Origin: Limonium bicolor
Taxonomy: Eukaryota > Streptophyta > Magnoliopsida > Caryophyllales > Plumbaginaceae
DNA: 64,000 nt
Direction: 5' to 3'
Assembly (NCBI GenBank): GCA_023374045.1
Contig: CM041777.1
Span: forward strand, 86,856,300 to 86,920,299
Part shown: positions 12,087 through 23,960 of the stretch, piece by piece
Layout of the letters: every line of letters begins with the position of its first letter
Position numbering within the stretch: position 1 is the first letter of the stretch
The notes under the pieces: model-generated
Seen by the model: only the letters and a program-made list of their open reading frames with translations
Databases searched by the model: none
Told to the model about the DNA's origin: nothing
Translations under genes and position numbers: made by a program

Positions 12087-13301
12087 GGAAATTTCATGAA
12101 ATGCCACTATATTTTGGCTAATTTATGAAATGCCATTAAAAAAGTCACGAATGCTACTATATTTTGCAAAAGTCCAGAAATGCCACTATAGCCATTGATC
12201 AGAAGAAAAAATGACAAAAATACCCTACTACTTAACAAAATACTTTTAAAAACACAATATACCCCTAAGTGTTAAAAAATTCACCAAAATCACAAAAAAA
12301 AAAAATCAATATATAAAATTTTATAAAATATATGTAAAAATTTTTAAAAATTGAAAATTTGAAAAAATTAATAGATTAAAATATCATGAAATTTCCCAAA
12401 TAATAAATATTTCCAAGATTGTTTTAATTATTAAATACTATAAAATAATATAGAGTTTTGGAACACTTAATTTATATCAATATTTCTACTAATTTCTACC
12501 AATTAAGTACCATACATTTCTAAATTATTTTTTCTATCAATTATTTATTTAAATTAATTATTTTATATTTTAGATATTCATAATTTTTATTAAAAAATTA
12601 TATTATATATCGCATATAACTTTATTACATAATAATTTTGTATTACTGCAAATAGAATATAAATTTTTAAAATATTTTTCTCAATATTAGTTTAAAATAT
12701 AATTTTATTTTTCTTTGAATAAATTCAAATTGGTATAAAATAAGATAATTTAAAAATGAATGGTACAAATTATGGTACTTATTGATACAAGTTAGTAGAA
12801 AGATTGATATAAATTATGTTTTCAAAATTTTATATTCTGTTTTACGGTACTGAAAAATTTAAAAGAGTCTAAAGCATATTTACTATTTTTTTATTTTAAG
12901 ATATTTTTAATATTTACTATTTTTAATTTTTATGAATTAACAAAATATACCAAAATATTAATCTTTTAAACTTTTTCAATATTTAATGATATTTTAATCT
13001 TTAATTTTTTTTTTTCAAGTTTTCAAGTTTTCAAATTTGTATATAGATTTTATAAATTTTAATAGTATTTTGATTTTTTTGTGAATTTTGGTAAATTTTT
13101 TTAACACTTAGGGCATATTGTGAACTTTAAAAGTACTTTGTTAACTAGTAGGGGTATTTTTGTCATTTTTCCCTTCTAGTCATGGCTATAGTGGTATTTC
13201 ATGGACTTTTACATTAATATAGTGACATTTCGTAATATTCTTTATTTAGTGACATTTCATGAATTAGCCAAAAAATAGTGTCAATGTCATGAAATTTTCC
13301 C
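12086..13301. mobile_element. Mutator-like (MULE-type) element with terminal inverted repeats of about 300 bp
   Basis: The left terminus GGGAAATTTCATGAAATGCC and the inverted right terminus starting GGGAAAATTTCATGACA begin a long inverted homology. It runs from 12086 to about 12400 and is mirrored from about 12990 to 13301. Shared inner blocks include GACAAAAATACCC and AAGTGTTAAAAAA. Such long terminal repeats are typical of MULEs. Both flanks are AAT microsatellite, so any 9-bp target duplication cannot be distinguished. The roughly 600-bp interior is AT-rich and encodes nothing, so the element is non-autonomous. Confidence 0.75.
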
Positions 13302-13376
13302 TAATAATAAGTAATAATAATATATAATAATAATAATAATAATAATATAATAATAATAATAATAATTCACATTTTT
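13302..13376. repeat. (AAT)n microsatellite, right half
   Basis: Imperfect AAT/TAA run directly flanking the right end of the Mutator-like element, continuing the run seen at 12006-12085. Confidence 0.9.
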
Positions 13377-15654
13377 GATAATCAATACATCATGTTCATT
13401 ACTTGATAATAAAAACACACCATAGCACATGAGTGATACAATATAATACTTCCTCTTATCAATACTTATCTTCTAGCTCTAAAATTAAAACTATTTTTAT
13501 CCTTACTCTTGAGAATTAAATACTTAACTTGTAAAATAAAGTATAAGGGGTAGAATTGATAAATAGATGACAAAAATGCTAGAAAAATCTTATATTTTGA
13601 AATAGTGAAATGATCCAAAACAATCATGTGTTGATAACAGACGGTAGTATAACAATAGTGATCCGTATAAGACCATGATTATCAAGGGTTCTTATGGGTT
13701 TCTTAAGTTAAAAAATAAATAAAAAATATGATGTGGAAAGAGAGAGTTAAGAACTCTAATTATGGGTTCTTGTGGAAGAACTTTTTAAGAACCAAAAAAA
13801 TGGGACCCACCATTTTTTCCTCTAATTATAATATGTCAATATAAATAGTTAAATCTTATATATTTTAAAATCTTAATATTTTAAAAACTACTAAATATAT
13901 AAATAAACCAAATATATCAAAATTCTTAAAATCACATTCTCCACAAAATGAAATCTATATCGATTATGTTTTTTCATATTTTAAATATATATTTATTTTA
14001 GATTAAATTAATATTTAATATTTATATTTTAGTGATAAAAAGTAATATTAAAATATATTTAAAAAATAATATGTACCAATCTATTTTATAATATTTTAAT
14101 CCTAAATATGAGTGAAAAATAATAATAAAAAATATTAATAATATATATGAATAAATTTTATTTTATTGAGTAAAAATTATTTGTGTTTTATTGAAAATAT
14201 TCTTATAAGTTAATAAGTAAAAAAATAAAATGATTGATACTAGACAAACTAGAGGAGAATTTTAAAAATAAAAAAATGATAGGTTCTTTTGAATGTTTGG
14301 TAAAAAAATTTAAACAAAATTAATTGTTTTTCTCTCTTAAAAAAAAATTACTCGTTGTATGGTGGTTGTTTGGTATGGCTTGTTGTGGTTGTTTTAATTG
14401 TTATTTTGGAGAGAACGATGTGGGGGGAACCGGGACATACAAAACCCAATTTGGGTTCTTTGTATCAATATGAGCTAAATACTTAGGTTTTTTTTTCTTT
14501 CTCTTATTGTTGTAAACAGTAACTCGCTGGCGTTCGGTATGTTTTTGTTTTGTGTTGTTTTGGTAAGGGCTGTTTTTTGTGGTTGTTTTATATGTGACAT
14601 TATTATTGGAGTAGAACGTACATACCCATGTGGGACCCCACGAGGCCACCAACACCAAAAACTACCCACATGTTTTTCCTCAATTTTACGCAGCCTAATA
14701 GTGATCTAGTACCTCACAAATCAAATAGCCATGTTAAATTGCCGAACTTTACATGGACTTTGGGTTTTTTTTTTCTTTCTCGTATTTAGTGTAATCCTGA
14801 CGCGAAACAAAAGGTAAGCCCAAGACGCTTTTTTTTTTACGACCAAATTGACGAGAAATGGTTTTTTTAAACCAATGAGTCTTAACTACAAACCATTGTG
14901 TAATCTAGCTTACTTATATTTTTCATGTACAACAGTTTGTCTCTGTGTAAACCAATACATGTATTATAAGTTTATTGTACAATTATAAGTTAGTATGTAC
15001 ATTTAGTATAAATTTAGAAAATATCATAATTCTATGTATACATGTACGTATACACCAGTACAGTTTTAAATGATCAACTGTACAGTTTTAAATGACCGAA
15101 TATACATATATGTAACTATAGATAGCTACATGTGGTTGTAGCCAAGAAATTGGGTTTTTTTAACTTATTACAGTAGCTAAGACCTCAATCTTTTGAGCCG
15201 AATTGTCAGTTTTCTTGTTCTAAATCATTATCTGTATCGGCTAGCTATATTTGGATTTTGAACTCTAAATTACACCCGATTTAAGACGAATTCCCAGTTT
15301 CGGCTGAACCAGAATCTAGCAATAAGTTACAAGTGGTTCAAACTTTAAAGGCACTATACGTTGTCGGACTTCAACAACCCGATTCTACTGAATTGATCCA
15401 ACAGGATTGAGATGAACCTCAGCTCCGTAACTGTGGGCACAACTAAAAACATTGGAGTTTTTATCAACAAAACCTTTATGATTTTTTTAGTGCATTCTCA
15501 GCGAATACTATTGCAACTAGGGTCGCACGTTGTAGGTTGACATGTTTCAGTTAATATATGGTTTTGGGTTTTCTAAAATTTAATACTATTAATGTTTTAT
15601 TTTATAGATAATCATTTAATTTGATTTTCTAAAATAAAAAAAATCATTGTTTTG
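13377..15654. other. Intergenic DNA, no gene recognised
   Basis: AT-rich. A stretch starting near 13668 (ACCATGATTATCAAGGGTTC preceded by TAA) resembles one end of a Tourist-like element, but I did not find the other end. The region 14350-14660 has GT-rich, transposon-like sequence. No supported gene. Confidence 0.4.
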
Positions 15655-16272
15655 ATCGGTTAAGTTTTAGTTTGGTTTGATTTTATCTTTGTAACTTACA
15701 CCCCCTATTCAAAATTATATGTTTTTGAACCTGATATGATTCTCATTAATAAATATACATCCCCTATTCAAATATATGCATTATTATTTATTAATGAGAC
15801 TCATAGCATAAACTTATAGTACAATATTTATCATTTACCAAAATCATAAGTGACAAGTTAAATATATGTCAAAAAAATATAAATCCAATAGATTACATTA
15901 TTTATATATAACATTAACATTTATATTGGTGGTTTTCATTGTTTTTATAACCGGTTAATAATGTTCGATCTGAAATACATTACCGCTAAAACTCTATATT
16001 AGGTCAGTTAATTTTTAGTTTAGTTTGATTTTATCACATTTTGTAACTTTTTATTCTCTCATGTTCAAAATATATGTTGTTTATGAAATTGATATGAGTC
16101 TCATTAATAAATAATACTTGCATATTTAAACACATGTTTATCTCTAGAGCGACATATATTTTGAATATAAGAAATATTATTAGTATTATTTATTAATAAG
16201 ACTCATAGCATAAATATTATAGTGCAATATTTATCATTCACTTAAATCATAAGTGACAAGTCAAACATATAT
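15655..16272. repeat. Diverged direct repeat, two copies
   Basis: A block of about 230-260 bp at about 15655-15890 recurs at about 16010-16270. Shared words are AGTTTGGTTTGATTTTATC, TCTCATTAATAAATA, GACTCATAGCATAAA and ATCATAAGTGACAAGT. Within each copy TCTCATTAATAAATA is followed by its own reverse complement or a close variant, so each copy could form a hairpin. No coding. Confidence 0.6.
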
Positions 16273-16477
16273 CACAAAAAACAGAGAGTCTGGGCTACAG
16301 TGGACATTCCGCGATCCGTTCTCTTTTTTTTTTTCTTTTTTTTTTGCCCGCCCACGGAGCCTACGTTTTTCTCTTTCACGCGCATATTCATTTTTTTTTC
16401 TTTTCATTTTTATTTTTTTGAAGTTTGTATTCTTTTCTTTCTTTTTCTTAAATTATTGTAAGTTCAAAATGAAAAAA

Positions 16478-16977
16478 NNNNNNNNNNNNNNNNNNNNNNN
16501 NNNNNNNNNNNNNNNNNNNNNNNNNNNNNNNNNNNNNNNNNNNNNNNNNNNNNNNNNNNNNNNNNNNNNNNNNNNNNNNNNNNNNNNNNNNNNNNNNNNN
16601 NNNNNNNNNNNNNNNNNNNNNNNNNNNNNNNNNNNNNNNNNNNNNNNNNNNNNNNNNNNNNNNNNNNNNNNNNNNNNNNNNNNNNNNNNNNNNNNNNNNN
16701 NNNNNNNNNNNNNNNNNNNNNNNNNNNNNNNNNNNNNNNNNNNNNNNNNNNNNNNNNNNNNNNNNNNNNNNNNNNNNNNNNNNNNNNNNNNNNNNNNNNN
16801 NNNNNNNNNNNNNNNNNNNNNNNNNNNNNNNNNNNNNNNNNNNNNNNNNNNNNNNNNNNNNNNNNNNNNNNNNNNNNNNNNNNNNNNNNNNNNNNNNNNN
16901 NNNNNNNNNNNNNNNNNNNNNNNNNNNNNNNNNNNNNNNNNNNNNNNNNNNNNNNNNNNNNNNNNNNNNNNNNNNNN
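16478..16977. other. Assembly gap (500 N)
   Basis: Exactly 500 undetermined bases, the conventional size for a gap of unknown length. Open frames drawn through it are meaningless. The upstream part of the zinc-finger gene that follows is missing here. Confidence 1.
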
Positions 16978-17312
16978 TCGGTGGGGTGAAGAAACCACGA
17001 ACAAGAACAGCAGCACCTCAAGAACGCAAGATTGTGATTCCGCTAGCATGCCATGTGTGCAATATCACGTGTGACACACAAGAGGTTTTAAACAAGCATT
17101 TTGCTGGAAAGAAACACATTGGTAACTTGAAGAGATATAATCAGGGGTACGGCCACCAACCACCAGTGTATGGGGCGGGTATAGGCCTCCAAGCTTTGTA
17201 CCCGTCTAATCCAATGTCACAGAGCAGCATATACCACCCATCTCAGGAGGCGGGTTTTGTCCAGCAAGAGACGCAGCAAGCTTATTATGACCCTCAGGGA
17301 ACATATCAATGA
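16978..17312 (+). CDS. U1-type C2H2 zinc-finger protein, 3' terminal exon (partial)
   Basis: The open frame enters from the gap and stops at 17310-17312, giving about 110 C-terminal residues. It shows one U1/matrin-like zinc finger, CHVCNITCDTQEVLNKHFAG followed by KKH, with spacing C-x2-C-x12-H-x5-H. This finger type binds double-stranded or structured RNA and is usually nuclear. A Tyr/Gln/Pro-rich tail follows and ends near DPQGTYQ. Basic residues (KKPRTRTAAPQERK) precede the finger. No true start codon is visible; the GTG at 16986 is inside the exon, so the N-terminus lies in the gap or further upstream. Codon use and composition differ from the transposon sequence around it. The exact family member is not identified. 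Confidence 0.7.
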
Positions 17313-18100
17313 AGGGGAACTATGTAGGTGGGAGAATATTTGTTTCCTGGGCAGTTTTTCATAGCTAGCTCGAGGTTGATTCAACATCTATTTGCAAATA
17401 CAACTTTTGTTGGGAAATTAGAGCTAGATATCTGTTTTCCCATAGTTTAAGTGCAGAAACTTTTGGCTGCTTGCTAAGACACGTACACTGTCTCCGACTT
17501 TGCTTTTGCTGTGGCTTTTGCTAGTGGCCAACAGAACAAACTTTCTGTAGGTTTTTCTTCTACGTTTCTATATACTAGAAAAGAAGGGCAAGCATAACTT
17601 CTGTCTTAAACTTTGAACATGCATGTTCAGCTGCAGCAAAAGATAAGGTGAGTTCAATAGGAATAATTCCATGTGCTCTTTTGCTTTCATATTCTATAGT
17701 AATCAGAAATCTTGGCCAGAGCAGGTAGGAGCCATCCGTTATGCAACCTGCTATCTGATTGATGAGTGTCCATTTTGAGGTGCGTGCTGGGGTTTACTTA
17801 CTGTTTGATGGGTTTGCGACTGCTGGGACATGCGAGCATAAAGCTTCTACAAACTCTGAAAGAAGGTACAGAAGAAGCAGATCCATCTGAGCAGGACAAT
17901 CTCCAGCGGACACCACCCACACACCCACAAATGATATCAGCAGGCCCCTTTGTGTCTGTTGGTATGGTTTTTAGCAACACATTTGTTGACAACTAACATA
18001 TGTACAACTTTACTCTTCATAACTCTACTTTCATTTCGACTGTCAGAAAAGTCTTCATCTGACACATCATCTACCAGACAAAAACCTTACCAAGGGATCA
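17313..18100 (+). other. Probable 3' UTR and downstream region of the zinc-finger gene
   Basis: Moderate-GC, non-repetitive sequence directly after the stop codon, without further zinc-finger coding. The 76-codon frame at 17766-17996 has no recognisable domain and more likely lies in the 3' UTR. Transcript end not determined. Confidence 0.35.
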
Positions 18101-19129
18101 AAAGAATTGCTCCATCCTCATATTTTAGTTAAGACGGAATTAGATGTAAGAATTATTGGTTCAAGAGTTAGGGGACTACTATTATGCAGCTTCATTAGTG
18201 TTCCATGTACTGGTCTTGTCGCTTCTCCATTATAATTCTGGGCTATATAGCTGTTCGTGTTCTCGGTTGGTCTGGTGTTCTGTCTCCAGCTCTCGAACAT
18301 GTTTCGATAGTTAGGGGTCAATCTGCTCATTATTGTTAGAAGCGCTTAGGATGCTTAATGGAGTGGTCCACCGAAGGACAAAACCAGAAAATCAAGAGAC
18401 AAAGACGTAGGTACAAGTTGCCGAGTGCTACGCCTCGGGGTGGGTCTGAACAACCACCAAGATGCAGCTTAAAAAGGCATTTTGAGACAAGGCATGTTGG
18501 TAAGAGTTTAGTAAAATTCTGTTACACTGTTTTCACACCAATTTCAGTCCCGTTTGAACCAACACTTTTATAACTTCAACCACTTTGATCCAAACTCGTA
18601 AGGTAGCTCAGTTTAGACCAGAATATAGACTTAATGAGGGTCAAAATGTTTGAAGAATGACTTTTTTAAATGTGGGGAGAATTTTAGTTCTTCCCATCTC
18701 TTTGCACTATGTTTTATCTCTTTTTTATGCTTTTATGGATAAGTAAACTTCTCTTGCTTTGGGATGGTGATATTTGGCATGAACCCTAGTTTTGCTATGC
18801 AATGACATTTTGCTCTTCAATCTAAGTGTAAGTTCTTTTCCTTGTGTTTGATGCTTCAAGAAATTAGCTCTGTCTTGTCACCTTATTGGATTGTTGACTA
18901 CAAACCATAGATGCATTAGTCTTTTTAGAGCATGGAGAATTGAACTGAAGATGGAAACTTTATTCATTATTCTTATAGTAACAATTTAAGAATCACATCT
19001 ATAATTTACTTCTGCACGAGCGTGGTTAGTTTGATCAATCACAAATACGACTTTAGATCAATGTGGTGTTCTTATATCGGTTTCTGAAGATCAAATCCAC
19101 TCACCAAAAAGTCAAACACTCTCCTATCA
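18101..19129. other. Intergenic DNA, no gene recognised
   Basis: No long open frame. The 71-codon frame at 18358-18573 is Arg/Lys-rich but has no known domain. It may be leftover transposon or gene sequence. Confidence 0.35.
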
Positions 19130-19373
19130 AACAACCTTCATTGAAAAATGCTCAATCTTCTACTACTGCTGATATGGACATTGCTCCCTCCGAATCTCAG
19201 GACCCAATACCTTCCAGGAAACGTCAGAGACAATGAGACTTTTCTTCTCATCCTCTACCTGACTTAGAAGATGTGCTCACCGCTTCTCTCAAATCAAACC
19301 CATTTATCACCCCAAGCTCACATAACATTCCCGAACAAAGCTCTTCACTATCGGCGGACCTTGCCAAAGTGCG

Positions 19374-20085
19374 GTGCTACCGGGAACAATGAAAATCTTA
19401 TGCATAAACTACTGGGGATTGGGGCATCCCCGCGCAGTTTCCTGGCTCCTCGATGAGATCAGAGGAACCCGTCCTGCCCTCATCTTTCTCTCTGAAACAA
19501 AGCTAACTGCAACTGAAATGTCCTGTCTGCTTCAAAAACTCCCTGGTTTCCGAGGTCTTCCTGTCAGCTGCATCCGAAGATGTGGGGGCCTGGCCCTGCT
19601 TTGGCTAGACTCCCTCATTGTCTCAGTTCAATCTTTCTCCCAATCCCACATTGATTGCTTCATCCGCAACACCGACACCAGAGATAGCTGGCGCTTTACT
19701 GGTATGTATGGGTGGCCAGAAGAGTGTGATAGGCATCTCATGTGTGAACTCATCCGTCTTCTTCATCAAAAGTCTTCTCTTCCATTACTCCTAGCTGGTG
19801 ATCTCAATGAAGCTGTCTTGCCAAGCGAGCGTTCCGGAGACCGTCTTAAGATCTCAAAGTCTATGAGAAACTTCAGGAACACTTTAGATGACTGTGCTTT
19901 GGAAGATCTTGGATTTATTGGTTTTCCTTTTACATTTGATAATTCCAGCTGGGTACAAAAACACAAAATCCAGAATTGACAGAGGTGTAGTGTCTGAGAG
20001 TTGGCGCCTCCTTTGTCCACGAGCAATAGTGGAACATTTAAACTGGGGGAAATCTGATCACACCCCTTCCTTATTCACCTTATAG
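19374..20085 (+). pseudogene. LINE ORF2 endonuclease domain
   Basis: In L1 elements this enzyme nicks target DNA to prime reverse transcription. Visible landmarks: the N-terminal MKILCINYWGLGHPRAVSWL, FLSETKL with the catalytic Glu, the LLAGDLNEA Asp/Asn block, and, after a frameshift at about 19940, the RIDRGV and SDHTP blocks that hold the C-terminal catalytic Asp-His. One frame covers 19374-19979 and another 19888-20085. The frameshift makes it non-functional as assembled. Confidence 0.8.
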
Positions 20086-20151
20086 GAGATTCTCACGAAA
20101 ATATAAGACGCCCATTCAGATTTGATAACTTTTGGATAAAAGAGCATAAAT

Positions 20152-20998
20152 GTGATGTCATTTTTAGCACTTGGGCTGACAAGAACCTTAATGTTGAAGA
20201 ACAAACTCTCAAGGTGTGCATCCCTTCTTGCTACAAATCTTAAAAATCCAACTCGCTCGCTAAGATATCGTATAAGGCAAAAGAAAAAGGAGATGCAAGA
20301 GATTGTCACTTCCTGTAATGACGCCCATGCTCAAGACCAGAGGCGTGCCTTATGCAAAGATATCTCCTTTGTGATGAGCAGGCCTGGGCCTAGAGATCCT
20401 GTCAAACATGGTGACAAAAACACATCTTTTTTTTCATTCTCGTGCTAGTTCTAGGCGCAAAATAAATACCATAAATGCTCTCTATGATGACCATGGCACC
20501 AGATGGGTAGCTTGGGCAAATCTTGAAAGAATCTCTCGCCTCTATTTTGAAGAGCTTTTCTCCAGTACAAATCCGCCCCCCAATTTGCATCTCCTGGCAT
20601 GTGTTGAAGGCAAGGTGCCAAACCACATCAATGCATTTCTTGCTGCCCCATACTCTCGAGATGAGGTTCTCTCAGCTCTGAAACACACATGCTCAAACAA
20701 AGCCCCAGGCCCAGATGGTCTCAACGCCTTATTCTATAAGCACTACTGGAAGACAATTGGTGACGATGTTGTTCAACCAGTCTTGAACTTCCTTGTAGGC
20801 GGGCGTCTTCCAGATGTATCAAATCACACATTTATCAACTTGATCCCCAAAGTTAAAAGGAGCGAGCCATATGAAAGATTTCAGATCAATCTCATTATAC
20901 GACATAATTTATAAGCTAGCCTCAAAGGTCCTAGCCAACCGTGTCAAATCATGTTAGGAGAATTCATTTCAGAACATCAGAACGCTTTTGTGATGGCT
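20152..20998 (+). pseudogene. LINE ORF2 reverse transcriptase, N-terminal part
   Basis: Contains the linker before RT and the first RT blocks: [25 protein letters not shown], and then in another frame a [14 protein letters not shown] block. At least two frameshifts (about 20430 and 20890) and a stop are seen. The YxDD catalytic block is absent because the element ends at about 20998. RT function is impossible from this piece. Confidence 0.8.
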
Positions 20999-23430
20999 CC
21001 GGTTTTTTTATCTTCTATCACAAGGGTGGGTAAGTATATGTGGGTTGGCATGTTATGAAATTTTTTTAAGAAGGTTTTTTTTTTCAAGATTAGCGGGCTT
21101 ACTAAAGGATTATGTTCAGGAAAATCAAAGCCTTTTGGTCTTATGGAGATTTTTGATCCTAAGTGCCTCGTCATTCTAGTTAGTCAGTGATTGTTTTCTT
21201 ACTATTCTCGGATCTTAGCATGAATCACAGTTCATATACTGTTTATCGACATTGATCTCACTATGAATTGTGCCTCTCCATCTGCTGAAGGAATATGCAT
21301 ATCACTCATGGTTGTACCTCTTTGGATTTCTCTCTCTTCCCTCATCACTCGGGGATTGTCCATTACTCATTCGAAATTCAAGGGAAAATACCGCACACAC
21401 ACACACTTTCTCTGTGACGCTTATTTTGATTAGACCCATGTGTGAATTGGTGTCGAGAGAGTTTAGTGATTCAAGCATTCCATTCAATTACTCTCTCAAG
21501 ATTGTTCCAAAGATGTCGTTCCGATACGGAAGTATGCAAATGCAACTATCTACCATGCAATATGTTGTGGTAATATGAAATTACTATGTATATGATGCAT
21601 GATGTGTTAATGATGATACAAAATAGATGACTTAGGATTTTGACTGACTGTTTTTTGTGTTTGTTTTTTTATGCAATGCATGAGTGGAAACTATGCCTAG
21701 GTTTTCTTGAGTCAGTCCCAGTTGATGGTCCATGAAGCTCATCCCATTACTACTAACTCTAGTAACAGTCTTGGGTGTTGGGTCTGATGTGAGACGAGTT
21801 GTCTTGGAATGAAGTTCGGCTGGTAGTTGGCTTCTGGGTTACGAACTTTTAGGGAGTGATAACTCCCGCATGGTGGCCCACTGATATGACAAAGATTGCT
21901 TCATTTCATTCTGGTCATTGATGCACATGGCGATATTGAAATTGGAAAGGCTTGAACTCCTGTCTATTTTCTATTATCCCGCTGATGATCTGGATATTGG
22001 GATGAAAGTCGGTGTGTGATAAGTGAGGATGAAGCACCTTATTGTGTAATTCTCATGAGTGTGGACGAGACTTATGCATGACTGATGATTTTGATCTGAC
22101 TGGAAGTGCATGTGACTCTCATTTTCATCATGAATGCATTGCATATGTTTTGCCTTGTGCTCGGTTGTATTTGTTGGTGTTATTTATTCAAGGGAACACC
22201 TTCTATAGATACCGTGAATTTTCACCCATAAAGCAAGGTCTATGAATATAACTGTGAGGGGTCGCTTCTTATTCGTTCTTTTCTTTAAACGCACCTGCCA
22301 AAAGAAACCAATTTTTGGAAAACAATTTTGAAGATGCGTGTTTTCAAAGTGCGTGATTTTCTTGATATGAATTTTGACGCTCGGTCATTCACAAATAAAA
22401 TAGGGAGTGGGAAACCCTATACATGTAATGTATTCAAAAATGGACAAAAGAGAAAAGAATCATAGGGGAAACTTATACATCATCAATCCTAAAAAGTCAT
22501 TAAAAAGGGGAAATTTTGAGTTAAACTTCTTCTGAACTCTTCTGGTCCATCTTCAGGCTTCGGACTGACTGCTCATGCTCGGGCTCCTGGTTGGCTTCTC
22601 GCTCGTCTTTGGGCTCTTGACCGATTGCTCGCTTGTTTTCAGGCTCTTGTAGTGAAGCGGTACTATGATCAAACAAAGCGGATTGATGTTCTTCTGTCTT
22701 TCAACAGTTTAAACTCGACAGTCGTTGCTAGTCTTCATGTTGCTTGATTCGGGTTGGTACAACTCTAATTTATGGCTCGGACCATTGGAGATCTTCATGC
22801 GCTCCACTTGTTTCGGTGAGAAGAACAAGGGATATTTTTTAGAAAGGAAATGGTGAATGATCGAGCACAAAATCTTATGTGAAAATTCATCACCTTTGTG
22901 AAAACATAAAATAAAAAATACGCTCCACGGTATTGACCGCTGCTCTTGAAGGTGGGCAGAACTTCAAAAAATAGCAGGTCGCCACCCGAGGACTAAGTCA
23001 TTTATTTTGAAATAAGTTATGAAAATCCACTTTGAAAAAAGTTTTCGACAAATTATTTAGAAATAATGTTGGTGAAAAGTGTGTTAGAAATTTGTTTATA
23101 GAAAGTAGGTTTTTGAAATCTATTTTGAAAATTGTTTTAGAAATAAACTTTTAGTGAAATAAAGGTTTTTTTAAACCCCCAAATGTTTACGAGTAAAATT
23201 TAGGTGGGATTCTAAATTAAACAAGCTCGTAAAAAACTTTAAGAGACATGCAAGAGAGAATTCTGAATGTTTTGCAAAGTTTAAAATGGATTGGTTGAAA
23301 AAGTGGTTTGCACAGAATAAAGATGACTTAAATTAAATTGTGCCTATGTTTGATGTGGAGTTGTAAGTGTTAATGTTGGGATAATCACTTGTCATGTCAA
23401 TTATGATTCGTCTGACCAGGGGAACCATGG
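20999..23430. other. Non-coding, LTR-like region, left half
   Basis: No convincing protein. It begins abruptly where the LINE ends. GGTCGCCACC near 22978 resembles the GAGTCGCCACC motif seen twice to the right of element B (about 52073 and 52300). This suggests that 20999-23430 and 51055-55018 were one non-coding repeat, perhaps a Tat/Ogre-type LTR, split by element B. I did not find both ends, so the class is inference. Confidence 0.35.
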
Positions 23431-23580
23431 TGAAACACCCTAGGAAATCCTGGCTACAAAATATACTTTCCTTATTTTTTATATGTGTATGTGTTTGCTT
23501 GAACTTGGTATTAGTAATACAATGTATTATTTTTGGGCTATATATAATTTAGGGGAGACAATAAAATTAATGTCAAAATA

Positions 23581-23654
23581 TGTCATTGTTACAATGACAT
23601 GATAAATTTATATTACCGACTGTAATGTTAAAACGTGTCATTGTTACAATGACA
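23581..23654. repeat. Palindromic tandem repeat in LTR B
   Basis: The 19-bp near-perfect palindrome TGTCATTGTTACAATGACA occurs at 23581-23599 and 23636-23654 in a roughly 55-bp tandem unit that also carries TATATTACCGACTGTAA. A third copy lies at 24410-24428. The same three are in the 3' LTR at 47749-47767, 47804-47822 and 48578-48596, the last with one mismatch. Position in the first 200 bp of the LTR suggests a promoter-proximal binding site or hairpin. No factor is assigned. Confidence 0.75.
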
Positions 23655-23854
23655 TGATAAATTTTATATTACCGACTGTAAGTGTATATGGTAAACTGGG
23701 TTGTTCTTTTGTTATCATCGTTTATCTCGTACTAATACCTTCCAGCATATGTATTATATATAGCCGTATTACGTGCTTATTTATAGGAGTAGTTTTCCTA
23801 ATTTTATATAGCAGCTAATTATATATATATATATACTTCAGTATATTAGCCGAT

Positions 23855-23960
23855 CAGATTAATATGTATACACTTCAGTACATTACCGGTTTCATATGAC
23901 AATCGGTATATGTATACACTTCAGTACATTACCGGTTCATATGTTACAATTGGTAATTTT
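23855..23960. repeat. Short tandem repeat with GTATACACTTCAGTACATTACCGG
   Basis: A unit of about 45-50 bp containing TATACACTTCAGTACATTAC and TTCATATG occurs at least twice, with a degenerate third part (CACTTCAGTATATTAGCCG) just upstream. The same array is in the 3' LTR near 47998-48125. It may be a regulatory repeat of the LTR. Confidence 0.6.

Larger units (their letters stand above)
19130..20998 (+). mobile_element. L1-type LINE, 3'-truncated and broken
   Basis: Non-LTR retrotransposon fragment. It holds the end of an ORF1-like, Ser/Pro-rich region (about 19130-19370), then the apurinic-type endonuclease and the beginning of the reverse transcriptase. The homology stops at about 20998, inside the RT domain just after a FISEHQNAFV block. 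No catalytic RT motif, C-terminal part, poly(A) tail or target duplication is present. The loss may come from insertion or deletion at 20998. Confidence 0.8.

Noticed and set aside
16253..17074. 273-codon plus-strand frame and two minus-strand frames across 16453-17049
   Set aside because: They run through 500 N bases, so most of the protein is undetermined. Only the part after 16978 is real coding, and in the zinc-finger frame.
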